From Hyphomicrobium sp. D-2 (GTDB lineage: Bacteria > Pseudomonadota > Alphaproteobacteria > Rhizobiales > Hyphomicrobiaceae): a stretch of DNA of 64,000 nt. The DNA lies in the NCBI RefSeq assembly GCF_029872155.1, contig NZ_JARXLA010000008.1:622501-686500 (forward strand), read 5' to 3'. The position numbers and the translations under genes were made by a program. Shown piece by piece: positions 9,108 through 18,402 of the stretch. How positions within the stretch are numbered: position 1 is the first letter of the stretch; each line of letters starts with the position of its first letter. Under the pieces are notes generated by a model. It saw only the letters and a program-made list of their open reading frames with translations. It did not search any database and was not told the origin of the DNA.

Positions 9108-9746
9108 TCAGTTTGTCAGCGTGCGATAGGCATGCGCGCTGGCCAGCATAACGATGGGCAGGGCTACGAACACACCGACGCCAAGCGCCAGCAGGCCGAG
9201 GATGACGATACCAAGCTGCGCAAGCATCAGCAGGGCGAGCTGCCACTTGTTGCCCTTGGTGATGCGCCAGCTTTCCTTGATGGCTTCTACCGGTCCAAGT
9301 CCGCGCTCCACGACGAGATAAGGCACGAATAACAATCCCAGCATGATGATGAGGCCGGGAACGACGAAGGCCATGAGCCCGAGCGTGACGGCGATACCGG
9401 CGAGGATGTGCGCACCGAGGAAGCGCCAGAACGGGCCAGGGTTCCAGAAGTCGGTGAGCTGTACGCCCATGACGTTGTCGTGCGCGCGCAGATAGAAAGC
9501 AATAATTCCGCACCAGGCCAGCGTTGACACAACGATGCTGGCCAGCAGAGCGACGAGGCTCATGGCGGTAACAGGTTCGGGAATGAATTCGCCATTTGGA
9601 TCAATGTCCGGCAGATCGGGGCCGAACGAGCTGGGGATGGAGGTGATGATCAACACGAGCAAAAGCGTGCCGATGAGGAACCAGGGCCGCTTCTTGAAGG
9701 TCTCCCAGCCGAAGCTGATGCAGTCGCCGACGGATAATTTGCGCAT
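9108..9746 (-). CDS. Polytopic membrane protein of unknown function
   Basis: The ATG at 9746 (MRKLSVGDCISFGWE) gives 212 residues. The longer frame to 10046 runs into the tRNA gene and is rejected. There are about four to five hydrophobic segments. Sequences such as FGWETFKKRPWFLIGT and VEAIKESWRITKGNKWQL resemble the helical membrane proteins grouped with glycerophosphoryl-diester-phosphodiesterase membrane domains or DUF975. No catalytic residues can be identified. Its role is unknown. Confidence 0.7.
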   Translation of the reverse strand: MRKLSVGDCISFGWETFKKRPWFLIGTLLLVLIITSIPSSFGPDLPDIDPNGEFIPEPVTAMSLVALLASIVVSTLAWCGIIAFYLRAHDNVMGVQLTDFWNPGPFWRFLGAHILAGIAVTLGLMAFVVPGLIIMLGLLFVPYLVVERGLGPVEAIKESWRITKGNKWQLALLMLAQLGIVILGLLALGVGVFVALPIVMLASAHAYRTLTN

Positions 9747-9965
9747 GTTGCTGTCCCGCGGATTGATGAGGCGGGCAGTTTCGCATGAAGGCCTTAACAG
9801 GCCGCGGATGGGAGGAGGCCGGGAAACAATCTCGCTTGCTGGCCGATAGCCGGGGCCCCATACGCGCGGCGCTTGACGCAATGTGTGACGCGGGAAATGG
9901 TACCCGGCGACCCAACGCGAACGGGCGCAGCTTTGCCGATAACGAATTTTGAGAGTTCCGCGCTG

Positions 9966-10052
9966 TGGTGCCCGAGGTCGGACTTGAACCGACATACCCT
10001 TGCGGATGCGGGATTTTGAGTCCCGTGCGTCTACCAGTTCCACCACTCGGGC
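9966..10052 (-). tRNA. tRNA-Leu (anticodon CAA)
   Basis: Read on the minus strand, the 87-base gene begins GCCCGAGTGGTGGAACTGG and ends CTCGGGCACCA, with CCA encoded. The acceptor stem GCCCGAG/CTCGGGC pairs fully. The anticodon stem CGGGA/TCCCG encloses the loop CTCAAAA, giving anticodon CAA for UUG codons. A long variable arm (GCATCCGCAAGGGTATGT region) and the GGTTCAAGTCC T-loop confirm a type II leucine tRNA. Confidence 0.97.
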
Positions 10053-10340
10053 GTACCACTGCGGAGAGCTTTTGCTACAGCTTTTGTCCGGCGAAGGGAA
10101 GCGTCTCGAATCCTGTTTCCGTGCGGCACACTGGGCGGCGACACGTGGGAGAAGGCTAGGCGGGCTCTCGACGGGCCACCCGACGGAAAAGGCGATGCAA
10201 CCTTATTAAATCCGGCTGAGTTATCGCGGCCGTTGAGAGGTTCCGTAACGCTCCGGTGCGATCCTCCTCCCATCCAGGTGCAGGGACCGGCGCCTCGGCT
10301 TGGCTCGTCCGGTGTCTGGTGCGGCCTGTTCCTATGGGAG

Positions 10341-11393
10341 ATGACCAACTTGCTGACCCCTTCGTCGGTGCTGAGCGAAGCTCAATTCATCCGCCGCGTG
10401 CTTATTGTCGTCGGCATCCTGGCGCTGGCCGCCGCGCTTTATGTGCTTTCCGACATTCTGCTGCTGATCTTCGGAGCGGTGCTGGTGGCCGTGGTGCTGC
10501 ATGCCATCGCGGCTCCGGTGCGCAGGCTTACCGGTTGGGGCGAGCAGCTGTCGCTGGCGGTGGCGGGGTTCGGAACGGCGTCGCTGATCGCGCTGGTGGT
10601 TTATCTGTTCGGTGCCGAAATCGCCGATCAGCTCTATGCGCTGATTGAGAAACTTCCAGCGGCGGTGGCCAGCCTGTCCCGGGCTGAGCCGTTTCTGTCC
10701 GTTTCGGACATCGTGAAGGGATCCTCCGTCGGCAACCTGATCATGAATGCGGTGTCGTGGGGATCGACCATATTCGGCGCATTCGCCACTTTCATCGTGG
10801 TGCTTATTGCGGGCATCTACATCGCAATCGAGCCGAAGATCTATCGCGACGGACTGCTGAAGCTGTTCCCAAAGTCCGCGCAGGAGCGGGTCAGTGCAAC
10901 CTTGAGCGACGCTTTTGATGCGCTGCGCATGTGGTTGGGCGCTCAGCTTGTCGCGATGATACTGGTGGGTGTTCTCATCGCTATCGGGCTTGCGATTGTC
11001 GGTGCGCCGTCAGCGTTGGCGCTCGGCTTGATCGCTGGCGTGCTGGAATTCGTTCCTATTGTTGGCCCGGTGATAGCGGCCATTCCCGCGCTGCTGCTGG
11101 CTTCGGCCGATGGCTGGAATCTCGTCTGGTGGACGCTCGGCGTGTTTGTGGTCGTGCAGCAGATCGAGAGCAACATCATCATGCCTCTGCTCTCCGGCAA
11201 GGCGGTCGACCTGCCCCCGGCTGTTGGACTGTTTGCCGTGGTGGCGCTGGGCATCCTGTTCGGCCCGCTCGGCCTGCTGCTTGGCTATCCCCTCGCCATT
11301 GTCATCGATGTCGCCGTGCGCCGGCTTTACGTGCACGAAACGCTTGGGGAAGAGGTCACGATTGCCGGCGAGAAGGTTGATGATGAAGCCTGA
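10341..11393 (+). CDS. AI-2E/PerM family transporter
   Basis: Counted from the ATG at 10341, the protein has 350 residues; a TTG three codons later with a better-placed GGGAG is an alternative. It has about eight membrane segments with the AI-2E transporter family layout: two N-terminal helices, a soluble stretch, then a bundle with ALGLIAGVLEFVPIVGPVIA and QQIESNIIMPLL. The latter two are hallmark segments of the family. Members export small molecules or ions; the substrate here cannot be predicted, and the AI-2 name should not be taken literally. The gene appears monocistronic. Confidence 0.85.
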   Translation: MTNLLTPSSVLSEAQFIRRVLIVVGILALAAALYVLSDILLLIFGAVLVAVVLHAIAAPVRRLTGWGEQLSLAVAGFGTASLIALVVYLFGAEIADQLYALIEKLPAAVASLSRAEPFLSVSDIVKGSSVGNLIMNAVSWGSTIFGAFATFIVVLIAGIYIAIEPKIYRDGLLKLFPKSAQERVSATLSDAFDALRMWLGAQLVAMILVGVLIAIGLAIVGAPSALALGLIAGVLEFVPIVGPVIAAIPALLLASADGWNLVWWTLGVFVVVQQIESNIIMPLLSGKAVDLPPAVGLFAVVALGILFGPLGLLLGYPLAIVIDVAVRRLYVHETLGEEVTIAGEKVDDEA

Positions 11394-11449
11394 GCGAGCG
11401 CGACGTCCGGCCTGAACGGTATATTTCAGGGCCCCAAATTTAAGGCGGG

Positions 11450-11779
11450 TTATCTGCCCGGTATCTGGCGTCGGCCAAAAGTGCCCGACTGGCGGATGTC
11501 CTGAGCCGAAGGCCAGGTGCCCCGGTCGGTAAAGCGCACGCCGATGGTGAGATGATCGCGCCATGCGACGGTGCACTTGCGCGCCGCTCCGGTCATCACA
11601 TCGCGCAGTTCAAATGAATTGCCGACGCTGCGGGCTGAAGGAATCTCCAGCTTTGCGCCGGTATGCGACAGGTCGCAAATCGAACAGGGCACAGAATCAT
11701 TGCCGCCGAGCGAAATACGCCCCGGACGCCGCACGGTCTGGCGGTGGTTTATTCTGCGTTCCATAGCCTTGTTCTCCAT
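11450..11779 (-). CDS. PilZ-domain protein
   Basis: From the ATG at 11779 the protein has 109 residues. The N-terminal MERRINHRQTVRRPGRI contains an RxxxR-type c-di-GMP-binding signature, and the following ICDLSHTGAKLEI supplies the (D/N)xSxxG strand motif. These two elements define PilZ domains. It is a single-domain protein and probably a c-di-GMP receptor or adaptor. The target cannot be named; the flagellar locus lies 11 kb away, so a motility link is possible but unproven. It lies downstream of the small membrane-protein gene and Ecm on the same strand. Confidence 0.8.
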   Translation of the reverse strand: MENKAMERRINHRQTVRRPGRISLGGNDSVPCSICDLSHTGAKLEIPSARSVGNSFELRDVMTGAARKCTVAWRDHLTIGVRFTDRGTWPSAQDIRQSGTFGRRQIPGR

Positions 11780-11916
11780 ACCGGAAACATATGCAGGCAG
11801 TGGGCCGGAAAAGAGGTGAGTGAGATTTGATTTGCGGCGGTGGTTAAGCATTGGTGACCAAGCGCCGACGGGAATCATCACGCGCTACTGTCGCCAGGCA
11901 GCCGATCCCGAACGCG

Positions 11917-12273
11917 TCACTTCCAGGAATAGGTGACGCGGCCGGTGCCATGGTGGTGTTCGGTGATTTCGACATGATCGCCGACGTGGGGCGAACTGGT
12001 CTTGAGGGCGATGACGTTAACGTGCCGGCCATCGTTCAACAGCATGTCTACTGCCAGCCCGTCTTCGATCATGCGCGTGTTTTTTACGTTCAGCGGCGTA
12101 ATCGCGGCGATGGTGGCAGGGACGCGCACGTTTTCGATGCGCGCGTCCATATCCTCATAAACGAAGTAGGCTCCGATCGCGACCAGCGCCATGGCGCCGA
12201 TCCCGATCCGCTTCAGCCGCTGGACCCGGATAACGCGGTCCAGCTTGCGACGTGTCTCTTCACGCATTGCCAT
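11917..12273 (-). CDS. Single-pass membrane protein, hypothetical
   Basis: This is a 118-residue protein with a basic N-terminus (REETRRKLDRVIRVQRLKR), one membrane helix at about residues 24-41, and a C-terminal beta-rich domain of about 75 residues ending HHHGTGRVTYSWK. The topology suggests an inner-membrane anchor with a periplasmic domain. It starts 44 bases after the stop of ecm on the same strand and may be cotranscribed. A second in-frame ATG two codons in is possible. I recognise no family. Confidence 0.6.
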   Translation of the reverse strand: MAMREETRRKLDRVIRVQRLKRIGIGAMALVAIGAYFVYEDMDARIENVRVPATIAAITPLNVKNTRMIEDGLAVDMLLNDGRHVNVIALKTSSPHVGDHVEITEHHHGTGRVTYSWK

Positions 12274-12317
12274 TTTTTATCGGGCCTTCAGGCCTGTTAT
12301 GGCGGCGGTGCTTCGGG

Positions 12318-14312
12318 TCAGGCAGCCAAAGACTGGGTGCTGACGAGACGCACGATGTCGCTCATGATGTCGTTGAGCTGGAAGTTCTTCGGTGTGTAGA
12401 TGGCCGCGACGCCGAACGCTTTCAACTTGGCCTCGTCCTCGGGCGGAATGATGCCGCCGACGACGACCGGCACGTCGCTGATGCCTTCCTTGTGGAGCCG
12501 TTCCATCACTTCCTGCACCAGCGGCACATGGCTGCCGGACAGGATCGACAGGCCGATCACGTGCACGCTTTCGTCCACCGCGGCACGCACGATCTGCGTC
12601 GGCGTCAGGCGGATGCCTTCATACACAACTTCCATGCCGACATCGCGCGCGCGCACGGCGATCTGCTCGGCGCCATTGGAATGGCCATCAAGACCCGGCT
12701 TGCCGACCAGGAACTTCACGCGGCGGCCTAGCTTGTCGGAGAGGTCGTCCACTTCGGCGCGGACGGCATCGAGCGCGCCGCTATCGCGAACAACAGCAGC
12801 CTGAGCAACGCCGGTCGGGGCGCGGTATTCGCCAAACACGCGACGCAACGTCGTGCCCCACTCGCCGGTGGTGACGCCTGCGCGTGCGGCCGCAATGGAG
12901 GAATCCATGATGTTGCGGCCTTCCTTGGCCGCGCGCTCAAGCTCTGCCAGGGCCTCGTCAACGGCCTTGTTATCGCGGGAGGCACGCCAGGCCTTGAGGC
13001 GTTCGATCTGCTCGGCTTCGACGGCCGGATCGACAACCATGATGGCGCCTTCGCCAGCGGTGAGGGGCGACGGCTCCGTTTCCGTCCACTTGTTGACGCC
13101 GACAACGATCTGCGCGCCGGTCTCGATGTTTGAAAGCCGCGCCGTGTTGCTCTCAACCAGACGCCGTTTCATGTAATCGATGGCAGCGACAGCGCCGCCC
13201 ATGGCTTCAATGGCGGCCAGTTCGCTCAGGGCCTGCTCTTTCAGCTCTTCAACCTTGCGCGTGATCTCGTGCGAGCCATCGAAGATGTCGCCGTATTCGA
13301 GCAGGTCGGTCTCGTAAGCAACAATCTGCTGCATGCGTAGCGACCACTGCTGATCCCACGGGCGCGGCAGGCCGAGCGCTTCGTTCCATGCCGGAAGCTG
13401 TACGGCGCGGGCGCGGGCGCGCTTCGACAGCGTCACACCCAGCATTTCCAGCAAGATTCGGTAGACGTTGTTTTCTGGCTGCGGCTCGGTGAGACCGAGG
13501 CTGTTCACCTGCACGCCGTAGCGGAACATGCGTTCCTTGGGATTGGTCACGCCATAGCGGTTGAGGGTGATATCCTCCCACAACTCGTTGAAGGCGCGCA
13601 TCTTGCAGATCTCAGTGACGAAGCGCATGCCGGCGTTGACGAAGAACGACACGCGTCCGACCACCAGGCCGAAGTTTTCGTCCGGCACTTCGCCTGAGGC
13701 TTTCACGGTGTCGAGCACGGCGAGAGCGGTGGCTAGCGCGAAGGCCAGCTCCTGAACCGGCGTCGCGCCTGCTTCCTGCAAGTGATAGGAGCAGACGTTC
13801 GTCGGATTCCACTTCGGCACGTTCTGGTAGGAAAAGACGATCGTGTCCTTGATCAGCCGCAGCGAGGGCTCCGGCGGGAACACGTAGGTGCCGCGCGACA
13901 GGTATTCCTTGATGATGTCGTTCTGGATGGTGCCGGTGAGCTTGTCGCGCGAGGCGCCCTGCTCATCGGCGAAGGCGACATACAATGACAGCAGCCACGC
14001 CGCGGTGGCATTGATCGTCATCGAGGTGTTCATCTGGTCGAGCGGAATGCCGTCCAGCAGGGTGCGCATGTCGCCGAGGTGCGACACCGGCACGCCGACC
14101 TTGCCAACTTCGCCGCGGGCAAGCTCGCTGTCGCTGTCATAGCCGGTCTGTGTCGGCAGGTCGAAAGCGATCGATAGGCCCGTCTGCCCCTTCGAGAGGT
14201 TCTTCCGGTACAGTGCATTCGACTTCGCGGCCGTCGAGTGGCCGGCGTACGTGCGCAGCAACCATGGGCGGTCGGGAGCCCGCTTCTCGGCCCCGCTCTT
14301 GCCTTCGCTCAT
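12318..14312 (-). CDS. ecm: Ethylmalonyl-CoA mutase (B12-dependent)
   Basis: Counted from the ATG at 14312, preceded by GAGG, the protein has 664 residues. The N-terminal half is a methylmalonyl-CoA mutase-type TIM barrel, with WLLRTYAGHSTAAKSNALYR and GLSIAFDLPTQTGYDSD matching the MeaA/Ecm branch. The C-terminal domain carries the cobalamin signature DGHSNG (aspartate 542, lower-ligand histidine 544). The enzyme converts ethylmalonyl-CoA to methylsuccinyl-CoA in the ethylmalonyl-CoA pathway for acetyl-CoA assimilation. The single-polypeptide length and nearby ccr and mcd genes favour Ecm over methylmalonyl-CoA or isobutyryl-CoA mutases. Confidence 0.93.
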   Translation of the reverse strand: MSEGKSGAEKRAPDRPWLLRTYAGHSTAAKSNALYRKNLSKGQTGLSIAFDLPTQTGYDSDSELARGEVGKVGVPVSHLGDMRTLLDGIPLDQMNTSMTINATAAWLLSLYVAFADEQGASRDKLTGTIQNDIIKEYLSRGTYVFPPEPSLRLIKDTIVFSYQNVPKWNPTNVCSYHLQEAGATPVQELAFALATALAVLDTVKASGEVPDENFGLVVGRVSFFVNAGMRFVTEICKMRAFNELWEDITLNRYGVTNPKERMFRYGVQVNSLGLTEPQPENNVYRILLEMLGVTLSKRARARAVQLPAWNEALGLPRPWDQQWSLRMQQIVAYETDLLEYGDIFDGSHEITRKVEELKEQALSELAAIEAMGGAVAAIDYMKRRLVESNTARLSNIETGAQIVVGVNKWTETEPSPLTAGEGAIMVVDPAVEAEQIERLKAWRASRDNKAVDEALAELERAAKEGRNIMDSSIAAARAGVTTGEWGTTLRRVFGEYRAPTGVAQAAVVRDSGALDAVRAEVDDLSDKLGRRVKFLVGKPGLDGHSNGAEQIAVRARDVGMEVVYEGIRLTPTQIVRAAVDESVHVIGLSILSGSHVPLVQEVMERLHKEGISDVPVVVGGIIPPEDEAKLKAFGVAAIYTPKNFQLNDIMSDIVRLVSTQSLAA

Positions 14313-14428
14313 AAAATTCAACCTCGATTGGGTTCAGGCGTTTTGCCCTAAAGTACCCTTAACACCTCGCGCAAGGCAAAATGATCTTTGCCGCAACGTG
14401 GAAAGGTAGTTTTGAGGGGCTGGGTCGC

Positions 14429-14809
14429 TTAGACGCGGCGGATCTGACGCCCGTAGGGAGAGGCTGCCTGCGCCATGTCGCTCTTGAACGCGTAATTCTG
14501 CAAAAAGAGCGTCGAAACAATTGCCATCAGCCGCAGGCTTACCAGCAACACGAGCAGCGCTGCGATCAGGCCCAGGGTGCAGGCGATGACGACGTTCACC
14601 TCCCGATCGGGGGTGGGATAAAAATGGTAGGCGTTGAAAAGGTAATTGGCCGTCAGAGCGCCAAAAACCAAGCCGGGCACAAAAATCACGGCCAGCATTG
14701 TGCGGGACAGCACCTGCATGGTGAGCACGCCGCCCCAACCCGAAAGTAGGGCAACAACTACCAGAGTATAGGTATCGACGGTGATGGCCTGATGGAGAAA
14801 ATCCGACAT
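14429..14809 (-). CDS. Small polytopic membrane protein, hypothetical
   Basis: This 126-residue protein has about three hydrophobic segments: TYTLVVVALLSGWGGVLTMQ, MLAVIFVPGLVFGALTANY, and a long VNVVIACTLGLIAALLVLLV helix. A polar tail ends SPYGRQIRRV. It lies between the divergent ecm and ccr genes, 116 bases upstream of ecm on the same strand, so it could share ecm's promoter. No family is recognised and no pathway role can be deduced from the sequence. Confidence 0.6.
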   Translation of the reverse strand: MSDFLHQAITVDTYTLVVVALLSGWGGVLTMQVLSRTMLAVIFVPGLVFGALTANYLFNAYHFYPTPDREVNVVIACTLGLIAALLVLLVSLRLMAIVSTLFLQNYAFKSDMAQAASPYGRQIRRV

Positions 14810-15022
14810 ACGCTACCCTGAACTGCCGCGGCCACCTCTCCCCAGACTTTCATTAATCCAGAGTTGGGTTTGACGGGGTTTTTTACGACCGTTCAGATTA
14901 AAGGTTCGTTGACACGATTACATAGCGGCGCAACAGCCTCTTCATTGCAGCGCGAAATCGTGCTTGAAACGCCATCTGACTTTGCGGCCCCTGACCCTCG
15001 GGAAGCCGCGGTCGAATTCTTC

Positions 15023-15041
15023 CGCCGGCCGCAGGCCGGCG
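15023..15041 (+). promoter_or_regulatory. GC-rich hairpin in the ccr leader
   Basis: CGCCGGCC (15023-15030) and GGCCGGCG (15034-15041) form a perfect 8-base stem with a 3-base loop, 25 bases upstream of the ccr ATG and just before its GGGAG ribosome-binding site. No T-tract follows. It could be an mRNA hairpin near the initiation region or a palindromic protein site. Confidence 0.35.
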
Positions 15042-15066
15042 TTTCATCCACGGACGGGAGCCAAGA

Positions 15067-16386
15067 ATGACGAGCCAAAGCGCCGCCAGGCCGGAAATCG
15101 CCATGGGCGCACCGGTGACGACCGAGAAAAAGGATCTCTACGAAATCGGTGAGATCCCGCCGCTCGGCCACGTCCCGAAGAATATGTACGCCTGGGCCAT
15201 CCGGAAGGAACGCCACGGTGAGCCGGACACAGCCATGCAAATGGAGGTGCTGCCGACTTGGGAGCTGGATAGCCACGACGTGCTGGTTCTGGTGATGGCG
15301 GCCGGTGTTAACTACAACGGTGTCTGGGCATCGCTGGGCGTGCCGCTTTCTCCGTTGGATGGCCACAAGAACCCATACCATATCGCCGGTTCTGATGCCT
15401 CGGGCATCGTCTATGCTGTGGGCTCCAAGGTGAAGCGCTGGAAAGTTGGCGACGAAGTCGTCATCCACTGCAACCAGGACGACGGTGACGACGAGGAGTG
15501 CAACGGCGGCGACCCGATGTTCTCCACCAGCCAGCGCATCTGGGGCTACGAGACGCCGGATGGTTCGTTCGCGCAGTTCTGTCGCGTGCAGGATCGTCAG
15601 CTTCTTGAGCGCCCGCGCCATCTGACCTGGGAAGAGAGCGCCTGCTATACGCTGACGCTCGCCACCGCCTATCGCATGCTGTTCGGTCACCGTCCGCACG
15701 TGCTGCGTCCGGGCCATAACGTGCTGGTGTGGGGTGCCTCGGGAGGCCTTGGCTCGTTCGCAGTGCAGCTTTGCGCGACTTCCGGGGCCAACGCCATTGG
15801 CGTTGTATCCGAGGACGACAAGCGCGACTTCGTCATGCAGCTCGGTGCGCGCGGTGTCATCAACCGCAAGGACTTCGACTGTTGGGGCGAACTGCCGAAG
15901 GTTGGCACGCCGGAATATGACGCCTGGTTCAAGAGCGCCCGCAAATTCGGCGCCGCGATCTGGGAGATCACCGGCAAGGGCAACAACGTCGACTGCGTGT
16001 TCGAGCATCCGGGCCAGTCCACGTTCCCGGTATCGGTGTTTGTCGTGAAACGCGGCGGCATGGTTGTGATTTGCGCTGGTACCACCGGCTACAACCTGAC
16101 CATGGATGCGCGCTATCTCTGGATGCATCAGAAGCGCGTGCAGGGTTCGCACTTCGCCAACCTGATGCAGGCCGCTCAGGCCAACAGGCTGGTCGTCGAA
16201 CGGCGTATCGATCCGTGCATGTCGGAAGTGTTCCCGTGGGATCAGATCCCGAAGGCGCACATGCGCATGATGCGCAACGAGCACAAGCCGGGCAACATGG
16301 CCGTGCTGGTTTCAGCTCCGACAACCGGCCTGCGCACGTTCGAAGACGCCATTGAGGCCAGCGAGCGCATTCACGGCCCCAAATAA
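15067..16386 (+). CDS. ccr: Crotonyl-CoA carboxylase/reductase
   Basis: This 439-residue medium-chain dehydrogenase/reductase starts at an ATG preceded by GGGAG. The cofactor-binding fold shows VLVWGASGGLGSFAVQLC, a variant of the AxxGxxG NADPH-binding motif. Family hallmarks include VMAAGVNYNGVWASLG and the HIAGSDASGIV stretch, and the IHCNQDDGDDEECNGGDPMF insertion is characteristic of Ccr. The enzyme reductively carboxylates crotonyl-CoA to ethylmalonyl-CoA with NADPH and CO2, the committing step of the ethylmalonyl-CoA pathway. Its product, after epimerisation, is the substrate of the Ecm encoded divergently nearby. A strong terminator follows. Confidence 0.95.
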   Translation: MTSQSAARPEIAMGAPVTTEKKDLYEIGEIPPLGHVPKNMYAWAIRKERHGEPDTAMQMEVLPTWELDSHDVLVLVMAAGVNYNGVWASLGVPLSPLDGHKNPYHIAGSDASGIVYAVGSKVKRWKVGDEVVIHCNQDDGDDEECNGGDPMFSTSQRIWGYETPDGSFAQFCRVQDRQLLERPRHLTWEESACYTLTLATAYRMLFGHRPHVLRPGHNVLVWGASGGLGSFAVQLCATSGANAIGVVSEDDKRDFVMQLGARGVINRKDFDCWGELPKVGTPEYDAWFKSARKFGAAIWEITGKGNNVDCVFEHPGQSTFPVSVFVVKRGGMVVICAGTTGYNLTMDARYLWMHQKRVQGSHFANLMQAAQANRLVVERRIDPCMSEVFPWDQIPKAHMRMMRNEHKPGNMAVLVSAPTTGLRTFEDAIEASERIHGPK

Positions 16387-16417
16387 GGGCCGCTAGCCGA
16401 CTAAGATGAGATAAATG

Positions 16418-16453
16418 GGCGGGTTGCCGATATCGGCGACCCGCCTTTCTTTT
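16418..16453 (+). terminator. Rho-independent terminator after ccr
   Basis: GGCGGGTTGCCGA (16418-16430) pairs with TCGGCGACCCGCC (16433-16445) across a 2-base gap and is followed by TTTCTTTT. It separates ccr from the convergent YihY-family gene. Confidence 0.9.
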
Positions 16454-16520
16454 GTTGCTGCTTTTGTAGCGGTGCTGCGTTGCCCGCTGCCGTTCTTGCG
16501 CTGTGTGATCGGATGATGGA

Positions 16521-17399
16521 TCAGCGTGAACGATGGGCCTGTGATGGCGACACGGCGCCCAAGCCAACGGCGCCCATGCGTTTGAACTCGAAGATGCCGC
16601 GATTGAGTTCTGCTCCGAGAATGACGATGACAGCGGTCATCTGGAAGAAGATCATCGCCACCATGAGCTGCGACAGACCGGCGTAGAAACGCGTGTAGTC
16701 CGACAGGTTGAGATAATAGGAATAGAGGCTCGCCAGCAGAATCCAGAGTGCTGTCGAGACCAGCACGCCGGGCCAGACGTCCTTGATGCGGCGCTCCCCA
16801 GCTGCAAGCCATAGATGGAACGCGAAGAGCTGCGCTGCGATGAGGCAGCCAGCGGAAATGTAGCGCATGGTGGCGCCCAGCCACGTCGACCGCATCAGAG
16901 TGAAAGACTGCGTGAGTGTCGGGTCGAAGCTTTCAGCCAGCGCCGGTCCGACGACGACCACCCAGGTGAGAAAGAGCATCGAGGCTGCCGACGCGAGCAC
17001 GAAGCACATGCTGCGCACGAGGCAATAGAGATACGGCCGCTTCTCGACGACGCGATAGGCGCCGTTGAGGGCGGTGCGCAGGGTTTCGATGGCGTTGGTG
17101 GCGAAGAACAGTGACAGGCCGGCGCTGACCGTGAGCAGGTCGATACGGGTCCGGCCCATGATGGCTTCGACCTGGGGGGCGAGGCCCGCCGCTACGCCGC
17201 TGGGCAGGATCTCGAACAACTGCTCGATGGCGTGATTGGCGAGTTCGCGGCCGCCGAAGATGCCGGCCAGCGCGCCCAGGAAGATACAGAACGGGAAAAG
17301 CGAGACCACGAATGAGAACGCCACCGCGCCGGCCATGGCAAAGCCGCTGTGCTCATAGAGGCGATAGATTGCCTCGAGCAATGTGCGGTAGCGCTGCAT
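16521..17399 (-). CDS. YihY/BrkB-family inner-membrane protein
   Basis: This is a 292-residue polytopic membrane protein with about six hydrophobic segments. It starts MQRYRTLLEAIYRLYEHSG, followed by the family-typical AMAGAVAFSFVVSLFPFCIFLG. It later has FATNAIETLRTALNGAYRV and, near the C-terminus, FQMTAVIVILGAELNRGIFE. This arrangement matches the YihY/virulence-factor BrkB family, once misassigned as RNase BN. The molecular function of the family is not established. It is transcribed toward ccr, with the ccr terminator between them. Confidence 0.85.
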   Translation of the reverse strand: MQRYRTLLEAIYRLYEHSGFAMAGAVAFSFVVSLFPFCIFLGALAGIFGGRELANHAIEQLFEILPSGVAAGLAPQVEAIMGRTRIDLLTVSAGLSLFFATNAIETLRTALNGAYRVVEKRPYLYCLVRSMCFVLASAASMLFLTWVVVVGPALAESFDPTLTQSFTLMRSTWLGATMRYISAGCLIAAQLFAFHLWLAAGERRIKDVWPGVLVSTALWILLASLYSYYLNLSDYTRFYAGLSQLMVAMIFFQMTAVIVILGAELNRGIFEFKRMGAVGLGAVSPSQAHRSR

Positions 17400-17672
17400 T
17401 CGTTTCTCCCGGAACGTTAAAAATTTTGCGCGGAACCTAACGGCGCAAGGCGTGCCGGTCTATGCCCGGAGATGCCGCGCCATTGGATTGCCGCAGGTTG
17501 TGGGGATTTACGGCCAAATAAGCGGCATTTCGGGCTGCGGTTACTGGTGAACATAGGCTGGAGGCTGGTTCAGCGTTTGGCGCTGGCAAGGCGCTCGTGG
17601 ACGCAATAGTGGCCGCCGTCTAGGATGTTGTGGCCTTGCAGGGCCGCGTTTGGAGTGGATACGGGCAAGCCG

Positions 17673-18263
17673 ATGGAGCGTGAGTGGAAGCGTAGCGGCG
17701 AGGGAATTGGCTGGCCGGCGGCCCGTCAGTCCGCGGCGGGCAATGCTCTGCCGCAACAGCCGCCACCGGTTCCATCGCCCGTTGAATTTGATCCGGATGG
17801 CTTCGGCAGCGACGACGAAGATGGGCTGAGGATGCTGGCGGCGCTGGGGGCGATGACCAGCCTCGAGCCCGACTATTCGTCTGAATCTGGTGATGATTTC
17901 TCGGGCGAGGCGTCGGTGACGATCATCGAGGCGACGGTGATGCCTGCTCCGGCGCGGCCATTCGGGGTCGCTCAGCGCGAGGGGCAGCCCCTGGCGCCAA
18001 TATCAGCGCAGGATGGTTATCCGCCGATAGTTGCCCAGCTGGCAGAGCCCGATTTTGTGGCGGACAGCGATGAATCTGGCGTGCTCAGCGCGATGCGCGA
18101 GGAAGCTGAGGTTGAAATTATCTATCCCGATCAAGCTGTTCTGGATCCACTTGGTGCGACGCCCACGCGGGCTGAAAAGCCAGCATCGCTACCGGAGCGC
18201 ATCGCGGCAGTGGCGGGGCGTAGCGCCGGAAGCCGCTTTATAAAGGCGCTTTCTGGAAAATGA
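17673..18263 (+). CDS. Acidic low-complexity hypothetical protein
   Basis: From the ATG at 17673 (MEREWKRSGEGIGW) the protein has 196 residues; an earlier ATG at 17625 would add 16. It is acidic, proline/alanine-rich and probably largely disordered, without a signal peptide or membrane helix. The C-terminus is basic (RSAGSRFIKALSGK). It precedes mcd on the same strand by about 140 bases. No domain is recognised and coding status rests on frame length and composition. Confidence 0.5.
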   Translation: MEREWKRSGEGIGWPAARQSAAGNALPQQPPPVPSPVEFDPDGFGSDDEDGLRMLAALGAMTSLEPDYSSESGDDFSGEASVTIIEATVMPAPARPFGVAQREGQPLAPISAQDGYPPIVAQLAEPDFVADSDESGVLSAMREEAEVEIIYPDQAVLDPLGATPTRAEKPASLPERIAAVAGRSAGSRFIKALSGK

Positions 18264-18402
18264 TGGGGCCTGCGGCACCGATTGCCTTGACGAGCGGGCC
18301 ATTTACCCGCAACGCAGTCGGCCAGCAATTGTGAATTCAAAGTTTGCAAATTAGCGGCGCCGCTAAGGTGTTCCCGCTGCAAAATTCCCAGGGAGGTCAA
18401 GG

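Noticed and set aside
9747-10046. N-terminal extension of the membrane-protein gene into the tRNA
   Set aside because: The extension overlaps a complete tRNA-Leu gene and is arginine/proline-rich; the ATG at 9746 starts a normal membrane protein.
14893-16284. A 463-residue minus-strand open frame opposite ccr
   Set aside because: It is an antisense shadow of a well-recognised enzyme; the composition is histidine/arginine-rich and no family pattern or ribosome-binding site is seen.
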